Of a DNA stretch of 64,000 nt, positions 36,501-42,545 are shown one piece after another. Source of the DNA: Parapedobacter pyrenivorans_A (GTDB lineage Bacteria; Bacteroidota; Bacteroidia; Sphingobacteriales; Sphingobacteriaceae); assembly GCF_041925275.1 (NCBI RefSeq), contig NZ_JBHEUZ010000014.1, positions 62,001-126,000 on the forward strand, written 5' to 3'. Position numbers and translations under genes: made by a program. How positions within the stretch are numbered: position 1 is the first letter of the stretch; every line of letters begins with the position of its first letter. The notes below the pieces were generated by a model. The model made no database searches, was not told the DNA's origin, and saw only the letters and a program-made list of their open reading frames with translations.

Positions 36501-38736
36501 GGATGCCGACCGTGCGACCGCGGGAGAACCCATTACCTTCACGGTGACCATCACCAACGAAGGGCCAGGAGCCATGCACAGCGGCGATGTCATCAAACTC
36601 GGCGAACGTCCGAGCCCTGGACTTACGATTACGGATTACGAAGTAACCAGCGGCAACGCGACAGCCAATGGTAGTGGCAATGCCGCAACGGTAACTACGA
36701 ATACCACCATACCGGTGGGTGGCACCATCGCTCTGACCGTAACGGCGGATGTCGACGCCGATGCGCCGGCGACGGTGAACAACGGCATCGACGTATGGGG
36801 ACCGGATAAGGACCCGGAAAACGATCCGAAAGATGACGACGACGATACGCCGCCGATTCCGGTTGATCGCAAGTCGAACCTGAGCATTACGAAAGTGGCC
36901 GACGAAGCGCGTGTAAAGGCAGGTGAAAGCACCAGCTTCACCCTGACCATTACCAACAACGGACCATCGGTCATTGAAGTAGGCAAGGACATCAACCTCA
37001 CGGAACGCCCCGGCGACGGCGTAACCATAACGGGCTACGAAGTAACTAGTGGTGCGGCGACGGTAATCGACAATGGCAATACGGCGGTGTTGACAACCAC
37101 CGGCAAGATTACCGTGGGTGCGACGATTGTGGTGAAGGTGACCGCCGATATCGCGGCGAACGCAGGTGAAACCATCACCAATGGTATTACGGTTTGGGGA
37201 CCGGATAAGGATCCCGATACCGATCCGGAAGATGATGAGGACGATACACCACCCATTCCGGTTGATCGTGATGCCGTGTTGGGCATCACAAAGGTAGCTG
37301 ACCAAGCACGTGTGAGAGCAGGTGAGAGCACTACCTTTACGCTGACCATCACCAACAATGGGCCAGCCGTGGTTGCCAGTGGTGAGGTAATCAGCTTGAC
37401 AGAGCGACCCGGTGCGGGTGTTACCATCACCGGCTACGAAGTGACCAGTGGCAACGGTACGGCTAATGGTAGCGGCAATACCGCCACCGTAACCACCAGC
37501 GCAGCCATCGCTGTGGGCGGAACGATTGTGGTGAAAGTGACTGCCGACATCGCCGCGAACGCGGGCGAAACCATCACCAACGGCATCGACGTATGGGGTC
37601 CGGATAAAGATCCGGATACCGATCCGAAAGATGACGATGACGATACCCCGCCGATTCCGGTAGACCACGTGTCCGTACTGAGTGTCACCAAGGTGGCCAA
37701 CGACGAACGCGTGATAACAGGTGGCACCACGTCGTTTACCGTAACGGTAACGAACAACGGTCCGGCCACCATTGCGGTGGGCGAAACGATCGCTGTGGAA
37801 GAGCGGCCAAGCAACGGGATAACCATCACCGGCTATGCAGTGACCTCGGGCAATGCGACGGTAGACGGAACCGGAAACACTCCGCAACTCACAACCACCG
37901 CCGCAATCGGGGTGGGAGCGACCATTACGTTTACGGTGTCGGCAGACGTTACGGCCCCGGCTGGAGCGACGATTTCCAACGGCATTGCTGTATGGGGACC
38001 GGATAAAGATCCCGGGACGGACGACGAAGATGATGAAGATGAAACCCCCGAGATTCCGGTGGATCGGCCCTACACGCTCAGCATTGAGAAGGTGGCGGAT
38101 CAGTCGCTGGTAACCGCGGGCGAATCTACTACGTTCACCGTAACCGTAACAAACAATGGCCCGCTGGCTATCGAGGCCGGTAAGGTCATCCCGTTACGAG
38201 AGCGCCCGGGAACCGGTGTTACCATCACCGGGTATGAAATCATTTCGGGTGCGGCAACGGTGAGTGGTACAGGAAACACGGCAACGTTGACCACAACAGG
38301 CGTAGTGGGTGTGGGAGCAACGATATCCGTACGGATCACTGCCACAGTGGCGGAAACGGCCACGGGAACCATTACGAATGGCATTACCGTTTGGGGCCCC
38401 GACAGCAATCCCGATACGGACGACCCGGACGACGAGGACGATACGGATCCGATTCCGGTGGACGCAACCTTGCACATCCCGAATGTATTCACCCCGAATG
38501 GGGATGGTTTGAACGACCGCTTCGTTATCAAAAACCTGCTGCAATACCAAGGCAGGGAACTGACGGTGGTCAACAGATGGGGTAACCAAGTGTACAAGAG
38601 CGATAACTACAATAACGATTGGGACGGCGGAAGCCTGGCTGAAGGCACTTACTATTACATCCTCCGTTACCGCAATGGTGGCGAATGGAAAACGGCTAAG
38701 GGTCCTGTGGCAATTATCCGCGTAACCAACCGATAG
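27550..38736 (+). CDS. Giant modular surface protein with type B T9SS sorting domain
   Basis: 3728 residues. Signal peptide (hydrophobic VLVPLLLCSPG region), then three related blocks of about 350 residues (27.7-30.9 kb; NNETYATLNAS, TSYVRID, YYIAITP), three DUF11-like domains (30.9-32.1 kb; TYTIHIRNTG), an Ig-like domain, a fourth block (32.6-33.6 kb), about ten near-identical 79-residue Ig-like repeats (33865-36234) plus a degenerate eleventh, five 133-residue DUF11 repeats each ending in an acidic DPDDDDDTPPIPVD-type tail (36481-38467), and a C-terminal gliding-motility-type domain (FTPNGDGLNDRF, VVNRWGNQVY, GTYYYILRY). That last domain is the type B signal for type IX secretion, so the protein should be exported to the cell surface as an adhesin-like fibre. 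The PorP/SprF and PorE-like genes follow. Confidence 0.9.
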   Translation: METSSTYPKFSFLRFFYTLVLVPLLLCSPGLVGDVVGQTKVPATVYQDENVDNATNANVDDEQFATLNAWPGAALGIGKYNGKLGFQFSTELPANTTTYVRIGAEEDGLLDALLGGSIGNIVTGLVDGLLLGDHFFKVEVYNNGGGSLLSANSKNGFPDIRLKLVRNAEGHYLLAITPDAAYNQVVIENQSDAALGLVAPVKRFFVYNAYYLDGLTDCTPASATSFDGTGITLDLLELGNTGVSNPHFAIDGDASNTFSEINVGLLGVAASMSQYVDFPTPATPFHHFTVKLAINTSETLSANLLGAYEIVAWNGTQEVYKRSLAGGIINGLDALSLLQSGQPATFTFGPSKEFDRIEIRVNALIGLSAASSSVKVYDVQRYGPGCPDPNLPTPSPTESPLDIPSCASELVAFEHVDFAANAADGNNETYATLNASNGTLLVSSPVAGYLEMKLPIQLGANQTSYVRIDVEDDILERLVNGSIGQLLSGVGGLVLGDHYFTVEAKLTEGGASVLSGSSANTFDTTTGGVVTIVQDKIGRYYIAITPNTPYQYIRITDHVSSLLGTGVQKSMKVFDLCFETSDDTCLPAFATSADGTGLTIGILDNGAGVTNADNAISDNSSDYSEISLGTAAVAAEVNQTIYFNGPSTPGDELKVRVQVGAPSLLDVNALGRYKIQTYLGSQLVDDFTVQDGLIAGLNVLNIFEAGGIVTLSYVPTGAYDRVVVGLNSLLSAGLTPPLRLYSVKRIGADCPPDPATLSPFENPTCASDLIDASNADDIQHLFDDDFDSYATLNSGAGSLLGIGQFEGFVEMGFAGTVPANTTSYVRIDFEPTLLNGLLGGSLGGTLAGIVDGLLLGNHYFSVDVKNGAGTSVLSGASNNGFGSNTDRIRIVQDNLGRYYIALTPGQAYKTIRITDHTNAAVGLLAQPNTMNVYGVCFDTPTSACPPAFATSFDGSGLTLDAGGLSGVGVTNAAHAIDGNTTNYSEISLGTAGVGATVKQYIFFNKLADADDQVDVTISFGTGAVDLSLIGNIELKAYNGLTEVAELDWQSGIVNGVNVVDLLNNGGMATVPFVPGVPFDRISVGINALVAASVLPPLRLYEVAKVCDIAAPQFESWKSYVLPGTQTAVSGGEEVTYTIHIRNTGTTDLNGFIVTDEVPAHTTYVAASGGTEAAGVVTFDNINIAAGATGTVSFKVTVDNDLTGVTEIGNVATVKANPTDPGTETVPPADNDDPTAGPDPTATPGTPTRIPVDPISSLVSWKSYVVNGDASIDAVGGGESVAYTVFVRNTGNQRLTNVTITDAVPLGTTYASGGTFAGGEVSFTIPSIEVGATAAGQTFYVTVDEDLTGIDVIHNLATVGATDVPPTGSYPPADNDTPTDPDTGGGTGTDIPVTPLHDIDFTKSGVSNNIESAGKAVVGDIITYTLTITNTGNKTLTNIAVVDAVPSNLTIIDSGGGTVTGSDLEFTIASLAVGAAPQTFTFTAQVTSLDLSFPPIDNAATATYRNEDNTGDKTETAVFRIQTNCTLAIATDIVVADAEVCEGSAVTLTASAPGVTDPVFNWYSDAALNNLIFTGPALSINPVEAGTYYVTVIGEGVCENVPGTAKEVTVTVNPAPEVVLTDPASYSIEIGGTVAVPGYNVLPGVSYEWVDQTGATVTSFGPFDAAGTYTYTLIATDDVTGCQTAVTVVVNVYNPGDCPPVFSRVYNDAANNGTVASLLGLVTLGNVQSPQAAASSDVTTYSTISEVLATSLLGLTGETSQTLTWNSDIPAGTPVTVKLAKEYGVAGVIGGIYIQAVDASGNDVGSRQWVDPNLASVVNGVNVFEYTFAPTQDYRGVRVALSSVLSVAQSARIYHAYYHESGTPDCAEPNGVIDVLGGMEFPIGVLNLVTGLTGVSDPWDAVDEDETSYATLTNTVGANAYSKLEVVYGTPALTGDTVTIKVGKPGALLNVGLLDNFTIQPYLGNAAVGAPIHNDPALLKINLLPGEEEATIQFIANAPFDRIKILYGGVVSVLDQLRVFEITRKIPTPIVGPNADNTFEICPGGDIVIPDPDDCTSYILYTTVDGTVVADVPSLPSGTHTLYLQTIRFGSCEVGERTPITVIVKEALPPALTELEQVFCEIDAPTVANLNEDGATGDVRWYSASTGGTPLSPGDALATGLYYASQITDGCESIIRTEVMVTVTATPPPALAQLEQVFCEIDAPTVASLNTAGAAGTVVWYDAMSGGTPLDPTTALVDGTYYAAQVGDNCESVLRTEVTVTITKTPPPALTELEQVFCEIDAPTVASLNTAGAAGTVVWYDAMSGGTPLDPTTALVDGTYYAAQVGDNCESVLRTEVTVTITKTPPPALTELEQVFCEIDAATVADLNDDGATGTVIWYTAATGGTPLLPTEALVDGTYYAAQIGASCESVLRTEVTVTITKTPPPALTELEQVFCEIDAATVADLNEDGATGTVIWYTAATGGTALLPTAALVDGTYYAAQVGDNCESVSRTAVEVTITKTPPPALTELEQVFCEIDAATVADLNEDGATGTVIWYTAATGGTALLPTAALVDGTYYAAQVGDNCESVLRTEVTVTITKTPPPALTELEQVFCEIDAATVADLNEDGATGTVIWYTAATGGTALLPTAALVDGTYYAAQVGDNCESVLRTAVEVTITKTPPPALTELEQVFCEIDAATVADLNEDGATGTVIWYTAATGGTPLLPTAALVDGTYYAAQVGDNCESVSRTAVEVTITKTPPPALTELEQVFCEIDAATVADLNDDGATGTVIWYTAATGGTALLPTAALVDGTYYAAQVGDNCESVSRTAVEVTITKTPPPALTELEQVFCEIDAATVADLNEDGATGTVIWYTAATGGTPLAPTTALVDGTYYAAQVGDNCESIARTAVEVTITVTPAPTIDNNAPEFCETDNRTLADLDAIGTAIKWYASATSTDVLPETTVLEDGVTYYATQTGDNCESVERLAVTPVINDCTSLLSITKTADADRATAGEPITFTVTITNEGPGAMHSGDVIKLGERPSPGLTITDYEVTSGNATANGSGNAATVTTNTTIPVGGTIALTVTADVDADAPATVNNGIDVWGPDKDPENDPKDDDDDTPPIPVDRKSNLSITKVADEARVKAGESTSFTLTITNNGPSVIEVGKDINLTERPGDGVTITGYEVTSGAATVIDNGNTAVLTTTGKITVGATIVVKVTADIAANAGETITNGITVWGPDKDPDTDPEDDEDDTPPIPVDRDAVLGITKVADQARVRAGESTTFTLTITNNGPAVVASGEVISLTERPGAGVTITGYEVTSGNGTANGSGNTATVTTSAAIAVGGTIVVKVTADIAANAGETITNGIDVWGPDKDPDTDPKDDDDDTPPIPVDHVSVLSVTKVANDERVITGGTTSFTVTVTNNGPATIAVGETIAVEERPSNGITITGYAVTSGNATVDGTGNTPQLTTTAAIGVGATITFTVSADVTAPAGATISNGIAVWGPDKDPGTDDEDDEDETPEIPVDRPYTLSIEKVADQSLVTAGESTTFTVTVTNNGPLAIEAGKVIPLRERPGTGVTITGYEIISGAATVSGTGNTATLTTTGVVGVGATISVRITATVAETATGTITNGITVWGPDSNPDTDDPDDEDDTDPIPVDATLHIPNVFTPNGDGLNDRFVIKNLLQYQGRELTVVNRWGNQVYKSDNYNNDWDGGSLAEGTYYYILRYRNGGEWKTAKGPVAIIRVTNR
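33865..36234 (+). repeat. Ten 237-bp tandem repeats inside the giant gene
   Basis: Units begin every 237 bp (33865, 34102, 34339 ... 35998), each encoding 79 residues that start TPPPALTELEQVFCEID and contain YYAAQVGDNCES with two conserved Cys. Units 2 and 3, and most of units 4-10, are nearly identical at the DNA level, pointing to recent duplication or gene conversion. A diverged eleventh unit follows at 36235. Confidence 0.95.
36481..38475 (+). repeat. Five 399-bp repeats inside the giant gene
   Basis: Units starting at 36481, 36880, 37279, 37678 and 38077 encode 133-residue DUF11-type domains (LSITKVAD, TFTLTITNNGP, GVTITGYEVTSG, VWGPDKDP). Each ends in an Asp-rich linker that may bind calcium. 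The exact spacing shows expansion by duplication, but the units are more diverged than the 237-bp set. Confidence 0.9.
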
Positions 38737-38744
38737 AAGGGAAG

Positions 38745-38773
38745 GCCTGCCGGGGCGTAACACCCCGGCAGGC
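38745..38773 (+). promoter_or_regulatory. Strong intercistronic hairpin
   Basis: Perfect 11-bp GC-rich stem GCCTGCCGGGG / CCCCGGCAGGC with a 7-nt loop, 8 bp after the stop of the giant gene. There is no T-run, so it looks like an mRNA-stability or partial-termination element within the operon and not a full terminator. Confidence 0.6.
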
Positions 38774-38823
38774 ATGACCAATAGCAAGCTGAAACGATTA
38801 CCCCTCAATAAAGGAAAACTAAG

Positions 38824-39786
38824 ATGAAAAGGATATTTTTTCTCGTACTGATTACCGCATTCGCCGCTCCCGCCGTAGCTCAGCAGGTGGCACAATATAG
38901 TCAGTATATGTTCAACGCATTATACATCAATCCCGCCTACGCAGGGTACAGGGGGCCGATCAACCTACATACGTATTACCGTTCGCAGTGGACCGGCATG
39001 CCCGATGGTCCGCGCACGTTGGCGTTGGCGGCTGATATGCGCACCTCAACCGATAACGTGGGGCTCGGGTTTAACCTGATGAGTGACCGGGTGGGATTGG
39101 AAAAACGCATCTATGCCTATGCAAACTATGCCTACCGCTTGCGCGTGGGATGGGATCCGGAAGATCGGCTCGCATTCGGCCTGGGGGTGGGCGTTATCCA
39201 CTCGGCGTTCGATAACGCCAAATGGGACCCCGGCGACGCAGAGGCACTGAACGTCGAAAATTCGTTCCTGCCCGATGCAAGGTTCGGTATCCATTATTCA
39301 AATAATACATTCTTTGCCGGAATAGGGGTGGATAACCTCATTTCACAGCTCCTCTTCAATGAAGATGCGAGCTCAACGAAGGTGCCGCCGGTAACCCAGT
39401 ATTACCTTAACGTGGGCGGAATCGTTCCCTTCACCACAGACATGTTGTTCAAGCCATCGGTATTGGTGAAGAACGCCAATAATGCGGGCAGCCGTGCGTG
39501 GACGACCGACTTGAATGCCGCGGTCATCTTTGCCGAACAATTCACATTCGGCGTGTCGTATCGTACTGCGCTATCGAGCGGTAAGAAGTTGGCCAATGAC
39601 CTTTCCCGTCCCAATTCCGTCATCGCGCTGGCCGAGTTCGTTGCCGGGGGGCAATTCAGGGTGGGTTATTCGTTCGACTATGCGTTGAGCAAACTACATA
39701 ACCAGGTGGGGAGTACGCATGAGATATCACTCGGGTATACCCTCCAAAAAGGAACACAGCGGGTTCGTACGCCACGATATTTCTAA
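38824..39786 (+). CDS. PorP/SprF family type IX secretion-associated membrane protein
   Basis: 320 residues. Signal peptide (KRIFFLVLITAFAAPAVAQQ) and the family start QYSQYMFNALYINPAYAGYRG, then barrel-like strands ending in a C-terminal Phe (RVRTPRYF). PorP/SprF proteins sit in the outer membrane; in Flavobacterium, SprF-like partners are needed for secretion or surface attachment of the type B substrate encoded next to them. The gene lies 87 bp after the giant protein with its C-terminal type B domain, the arrangement of sprB-sprF. It should be the dedicated partner of the giant protein. Confidence 0.93.
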   Translation: MKRIFFLVLITAFAAPAVAQQVAQYSQYMFNALYINPAYAGYRGPINLHTYYRSQWTGMPDGPRTLALAADMRTSTDNVGLGFNLMSDRVGLEKRIYAYANYAYRLRVGWDPEDRLAFGLGVGVIHSAFDNAKWDPGDAEALNVENSFLPDARFGIHYSNNTFFAGIGVDNLISQLLFNEDASSTKVPPVTQYYLNVGGIVPFTTDMLFKPSVLVKNANNAGSRAWTTDLNAAVIFAEQFTFGVSYRTALSSGKKLANDLSRPNSVIALAEFVAGGQFRVGYSFDYALSKLHNQVGSTHEISLGYTLQKGTQRVRTPRYF

Positions 39787-39836
39787 CCGGGAAATTCATT
39801 TATTCAATGCTGATACGTACAAAACCATACCGACCC

Positions 39837-41771
39837 ATGAAATTATATTTCGACAATAAGTTTAACTTGATCCTGGCACTTTGCTTATTGGCTGTACTGC
39901 CATTACAGGCACAGTACTCCCTGCTGAAGTCTGCCGATCGCGAATTTGATACGTTCAACTTCATCAATGCCATTGAGCTCTACCAGCGGGCCTATGAGGT
40001 GAAACCCGATATCCGCACGGCAGAGCGCTTGGCTGAATCCTATTACCACATCCGCAACTACCGCGAGGCGGAAATATGGTATGCCCGTTTGGCAAACCAC
40101 GATGAAGCGAAGATAGACCATATCCTCCAGTATGGTCATATATTACGCAATAATTCGAAATTCCGGGAGGCGAAGGCCCAATACCAGCGGGTAGCCCTTA
40201 AGGCCGAAGGTATCATTACCCCAGAGGAGTTGGCGGTATTGTATGCGTCGTGCGATTCGGCGGTGGTGTGGTTAGAGAACCCCATAAAGGCCGTGGAAAT
40301 CAAGAACCAGAAGAAATGGAACTCGGCACAGGCCGAATTTGGCGCCACCAAAGGGCCTGAGGGCCTGTACTTTGCGTCCGATAGGTTTGACGGGGCTTCA
40401 CACCCCGATGTGATATACGGCTGGACAGGCAATCCGTACCTGGCGATGTACGTGGCTAAAGATGCCTCCGTCAGCAAGGTCGACGCCAAATGGAGCGACG
40501 GCGCCAACCATTTCGGGCCGGCGACATTCTCCACGGGAAGGAAAGAGGTTTATTTCGCTGTGACACGCAACCTCACCCGCGATGAAAAACGCAATGCAGG
40601 CAAGGATGTAACGGTAAACATCGAGATATTCTCCAATTCGCTGGATGCGGCAAACTGGGGTGAAAACGCAACTCCCTTCCGCTACAATAACATCACGAAG
40701 TGGTCGGTAGGTGACCCCTTTCTGAGCGCTTCCGGCGATACGCTGTATTTCACGTCGGATATGCCGGGCGGCCTTGGTGCCACAGATATCTACTACGTGG
40801 TACGCCAGTCGGAGGGTAGTTGGGGCGAAGCTGTCAACATGGGGCCGGGTGTGAACACGCCTGGCGATGAGCGGTTTCCCGGTATAGACGAGAAAGGCGA
40901 TTTCTATTTCTCGTCCAACGGCCATTTGGGGATGGGCGGGTTGGACGTGTATCGATTGGATCGGAGTGGCCGCAGTGCTAAAGCCGTGAATCTAGGGTTT
41001 CCGTTTAATTCACCTTATGACGATTTTTCCATCCGGTTTGATAAGGAACTGGAAGGGTATGTAGCTTCAGACAGGAGCGGTGGCGCAGGAGCGGACGACA
41101 TCTATTGGTTTAACCTGAACAAAATCGTACAGATCGACCTCGAAGGCGGTGTGTACAACGCCAAGACCAAACTGCCGGTAACCGGCGCAAAGGTAACGTT
41201 GACGCCGGCAGGTGATGATGCCAATGCCGTGGTGGTGAGTTCGGGTGCCGACGGTAAATTCAAATTCAACCTAGCCGAGGATGCCGACTATACGCTGACG
41301 GCAGAGCAAACCGGGTTCCGGCCGTTCACGCCGATGGCATTCTCTACTTCGGGAATCGACTCGAGCACAACGCTGGTTAAGGATATCTTTCTCGATCCGG
41401 TCGAAGAGAAAGAGGTGGTGGTGCTCCGCAACATCTATTTTGATTTCGATAAAGCGGATATCCGGCCGGATGCAGCATTGGAACTTGATAAGATCGCGGC
41501 ATTCCTAAACAGTGATCCCAGTGTTCGGATCGAGCTGAGTGCCCATGCCGACTCACGCGGCACGCATGAATACAACATGAAACTGACACAGCGTCGTGCC
41601 GATTCTTCCGTTGCTTACCTCGTGAGTAAAGGGATAGCTGCCGACCGCTTGGTGGCTAAAGGCTATGGGTTTACGAAGTTGGCCAACCATTGCGCCAAGG
41701 GCGTGGAATGTACCGAAGAAGAGCACCAGTGGAATAGGCGAGTGGAATTTTTTGTGATTGAGAGCAATTAA
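39837..41771 (+). CDS. PorE-like TPR / beta-propeller / OmpA protein
   Basis: 644 residues from the ATG at 39837 (MKLYFDNKFNLILALCLL, signal peptide ending LQAQ); an upstream start at 39807 would displace the signal. Order of parts: TPR-like helices (about 25-140, FINAIELYQRAYEVKPD), PD40 propeller repeats (about 170-420, GPEGLYFASDRFDG, GDTLYFTSDMPGGLGATDIYYV, KGDFYFSSNGHLGMGGLDVY), a carboxypeptidase-regulatory-like fold (about 440-530, GGVYNAKTKLPVTGAKVTL) and a C-terminal OmpA domain (IYFDFDKADI, HADSRGTHEYNMKLTQRRA) that binds peptidoglycan. This order matches PorE, a T9SS component of Porphyromonas. Co-operonic with the PorP/SprF gene, so likely a locus-specific anchor. Confidence 0.88.
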   Translation: MKLYFDNKFNLILALCLLAVLPLQAQYSLLKSADREFDTFNFINAIELYQRAYEVKPDIRTAERLAESYYHIRNYREAEIWYARLANHDEAKIDHILQYGHILRNNSKFREAKAQYQRVALKAEGIITPEELAVLYASCDSAVVWLENPIKAVEIKNQKKWNSAQAEFGATKGPEGLYFASDRFDGASHPDVIYGWTGNPYLAMYVAKDASVSKVDAKWSDGANHFGPATFSTGRKEVYFAVTRNLTRDEKRNAGKDVTVNIEIFSNSLDAANWGENATPFRYNNITKWSVGDPFLSASGDTLYFTSDMPGGLGATDIYYVVRQSEGSWGEAVNMGPGVNTPGDERFPGIDEKGDFYFSSNGHLGMGGLDVYRLDRSGRSAKAVNLGFPFNSPYDDFSIRFDKELEGYVASDRSGGAGADDIYWFNLNKIVQIDLEGGVYNAKTKLPVTGAKVTLTPAGDDANAVVVSSGADGKFKFNLAEDADYTLTAEQTGFRPFTPMAFSTSGIDSSTTLVKDIFLDPVEEKEVVVLRNIYFDFDKADIRPDAALELDKIAAFLNSDPSVRIELSAHADSRGTHEYNMKLTQRRADSSVAYLVSKGIAADRLVAKGYGFTKLANHCAKGVECTEEEHQWNRRVEFFVIESN

Positions 41772-41866
41772 GGACTTCTGAGCGAGGAGGGTTAAAAAAA
41801 GATTGTGTAAACGGTTTATGCCTTTGCTTTGCGGTATGTACGTGCAAAGGTGATGTATGCTTCCGG

Positions 41867-42460
41867 ATAGTTTCCGTATGTCATAGCGCCATTGCCGTAT
41901 AGTACGAGTGCTATGACATATGGTATGGAACTTACGATATAATACATAGTGATTATGACGTACTACACGGGGACTTATGATGTAGTACACAGGACTTATG
42001 GCATATTACATAGCGCCTAAGACATGAAGCATAGTGCCTATGATGTATTACTTGGGACTTATGGCATACAGCATAGGGACTCTGACGTAATACATGGGGC
42101 TTATGGCGTACTACACGAGGTTCATGACATATTACATAGCACCCATGATGTGTTTACTTAAGACTTACGGCATACAGCATAGGGACTCTGACGTACTACA
42201 TGGGGCTTACGACGTAGTACATGAGGTTCGTGGCATATTACACAGCGCCTATGATGTACTACATGGGACTTATGGCATATAGCATAGGGGCTCTGACGTA
42301 CTACACGGAGCTTGTGACGTACTACATGAGGTTCATGAGATATTACGTAGCGCCTATGACGTGCTGCATGGGACTTATGACATATGTCATGTGTCATACG
42401 GTGTAACACATGGCGCCTGATAGGTAATACATGAGGCTCAAGACATATATCAAAGCGCCT
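41867..42460. repeat. Array of 21-bp repeats with 105-bp higher-order structure
   Basis: About 28 degenerate 21-bp units, consensus near CTTATGACGTACTACATGG, in nearly perfect register (one inserted base at 42161). From 42056 the units follow a fixed order of five types: GACTTAYGGCATA-AGCATAG, then GGACTCTGACGTA, GGCTTATGRCGTA, GGTTCATGACATATTAC, CGCCTATGATGTA. The type-1 unit starts at 42056, 42162, 42267 and 42372, so whole 105-bp blocks were duplicated. It lies between the stops of convergent genes. No unique spacers as in CRISPR. Confidence 0.9.
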
Positions 42461-42545
42461 AATCCCCGGTCGGGAACTACGGTTTCCAGATCGGAAATGA
42501 AGTAGATTAGATGAAGTTTACTCACATCGTATCATGCGAGATGAA

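Noticed and set aside
36481..37887. 468-codon minus-strand ORF opposite the DUF11 repeats
   Set aside because: Same cause: the 399-bp period is a multiple of three, so lack of stops in one unit repeats. Composition is unlike a real protein.
42094..42409. Tyr/Met-rich and His/Arg-rich ORFs across the 21-bp array
   Set aside because: 21 bp equals seven codons, so frames stay open by periodicity. Several frames on both strands are open at once, which argues for a DNA repeat and not a gene.
41867..42460. CRISPR array
   Set aside because: Units are contiguous with no unique spacers, the repeats are degenerate, and no cas genes are nearby.
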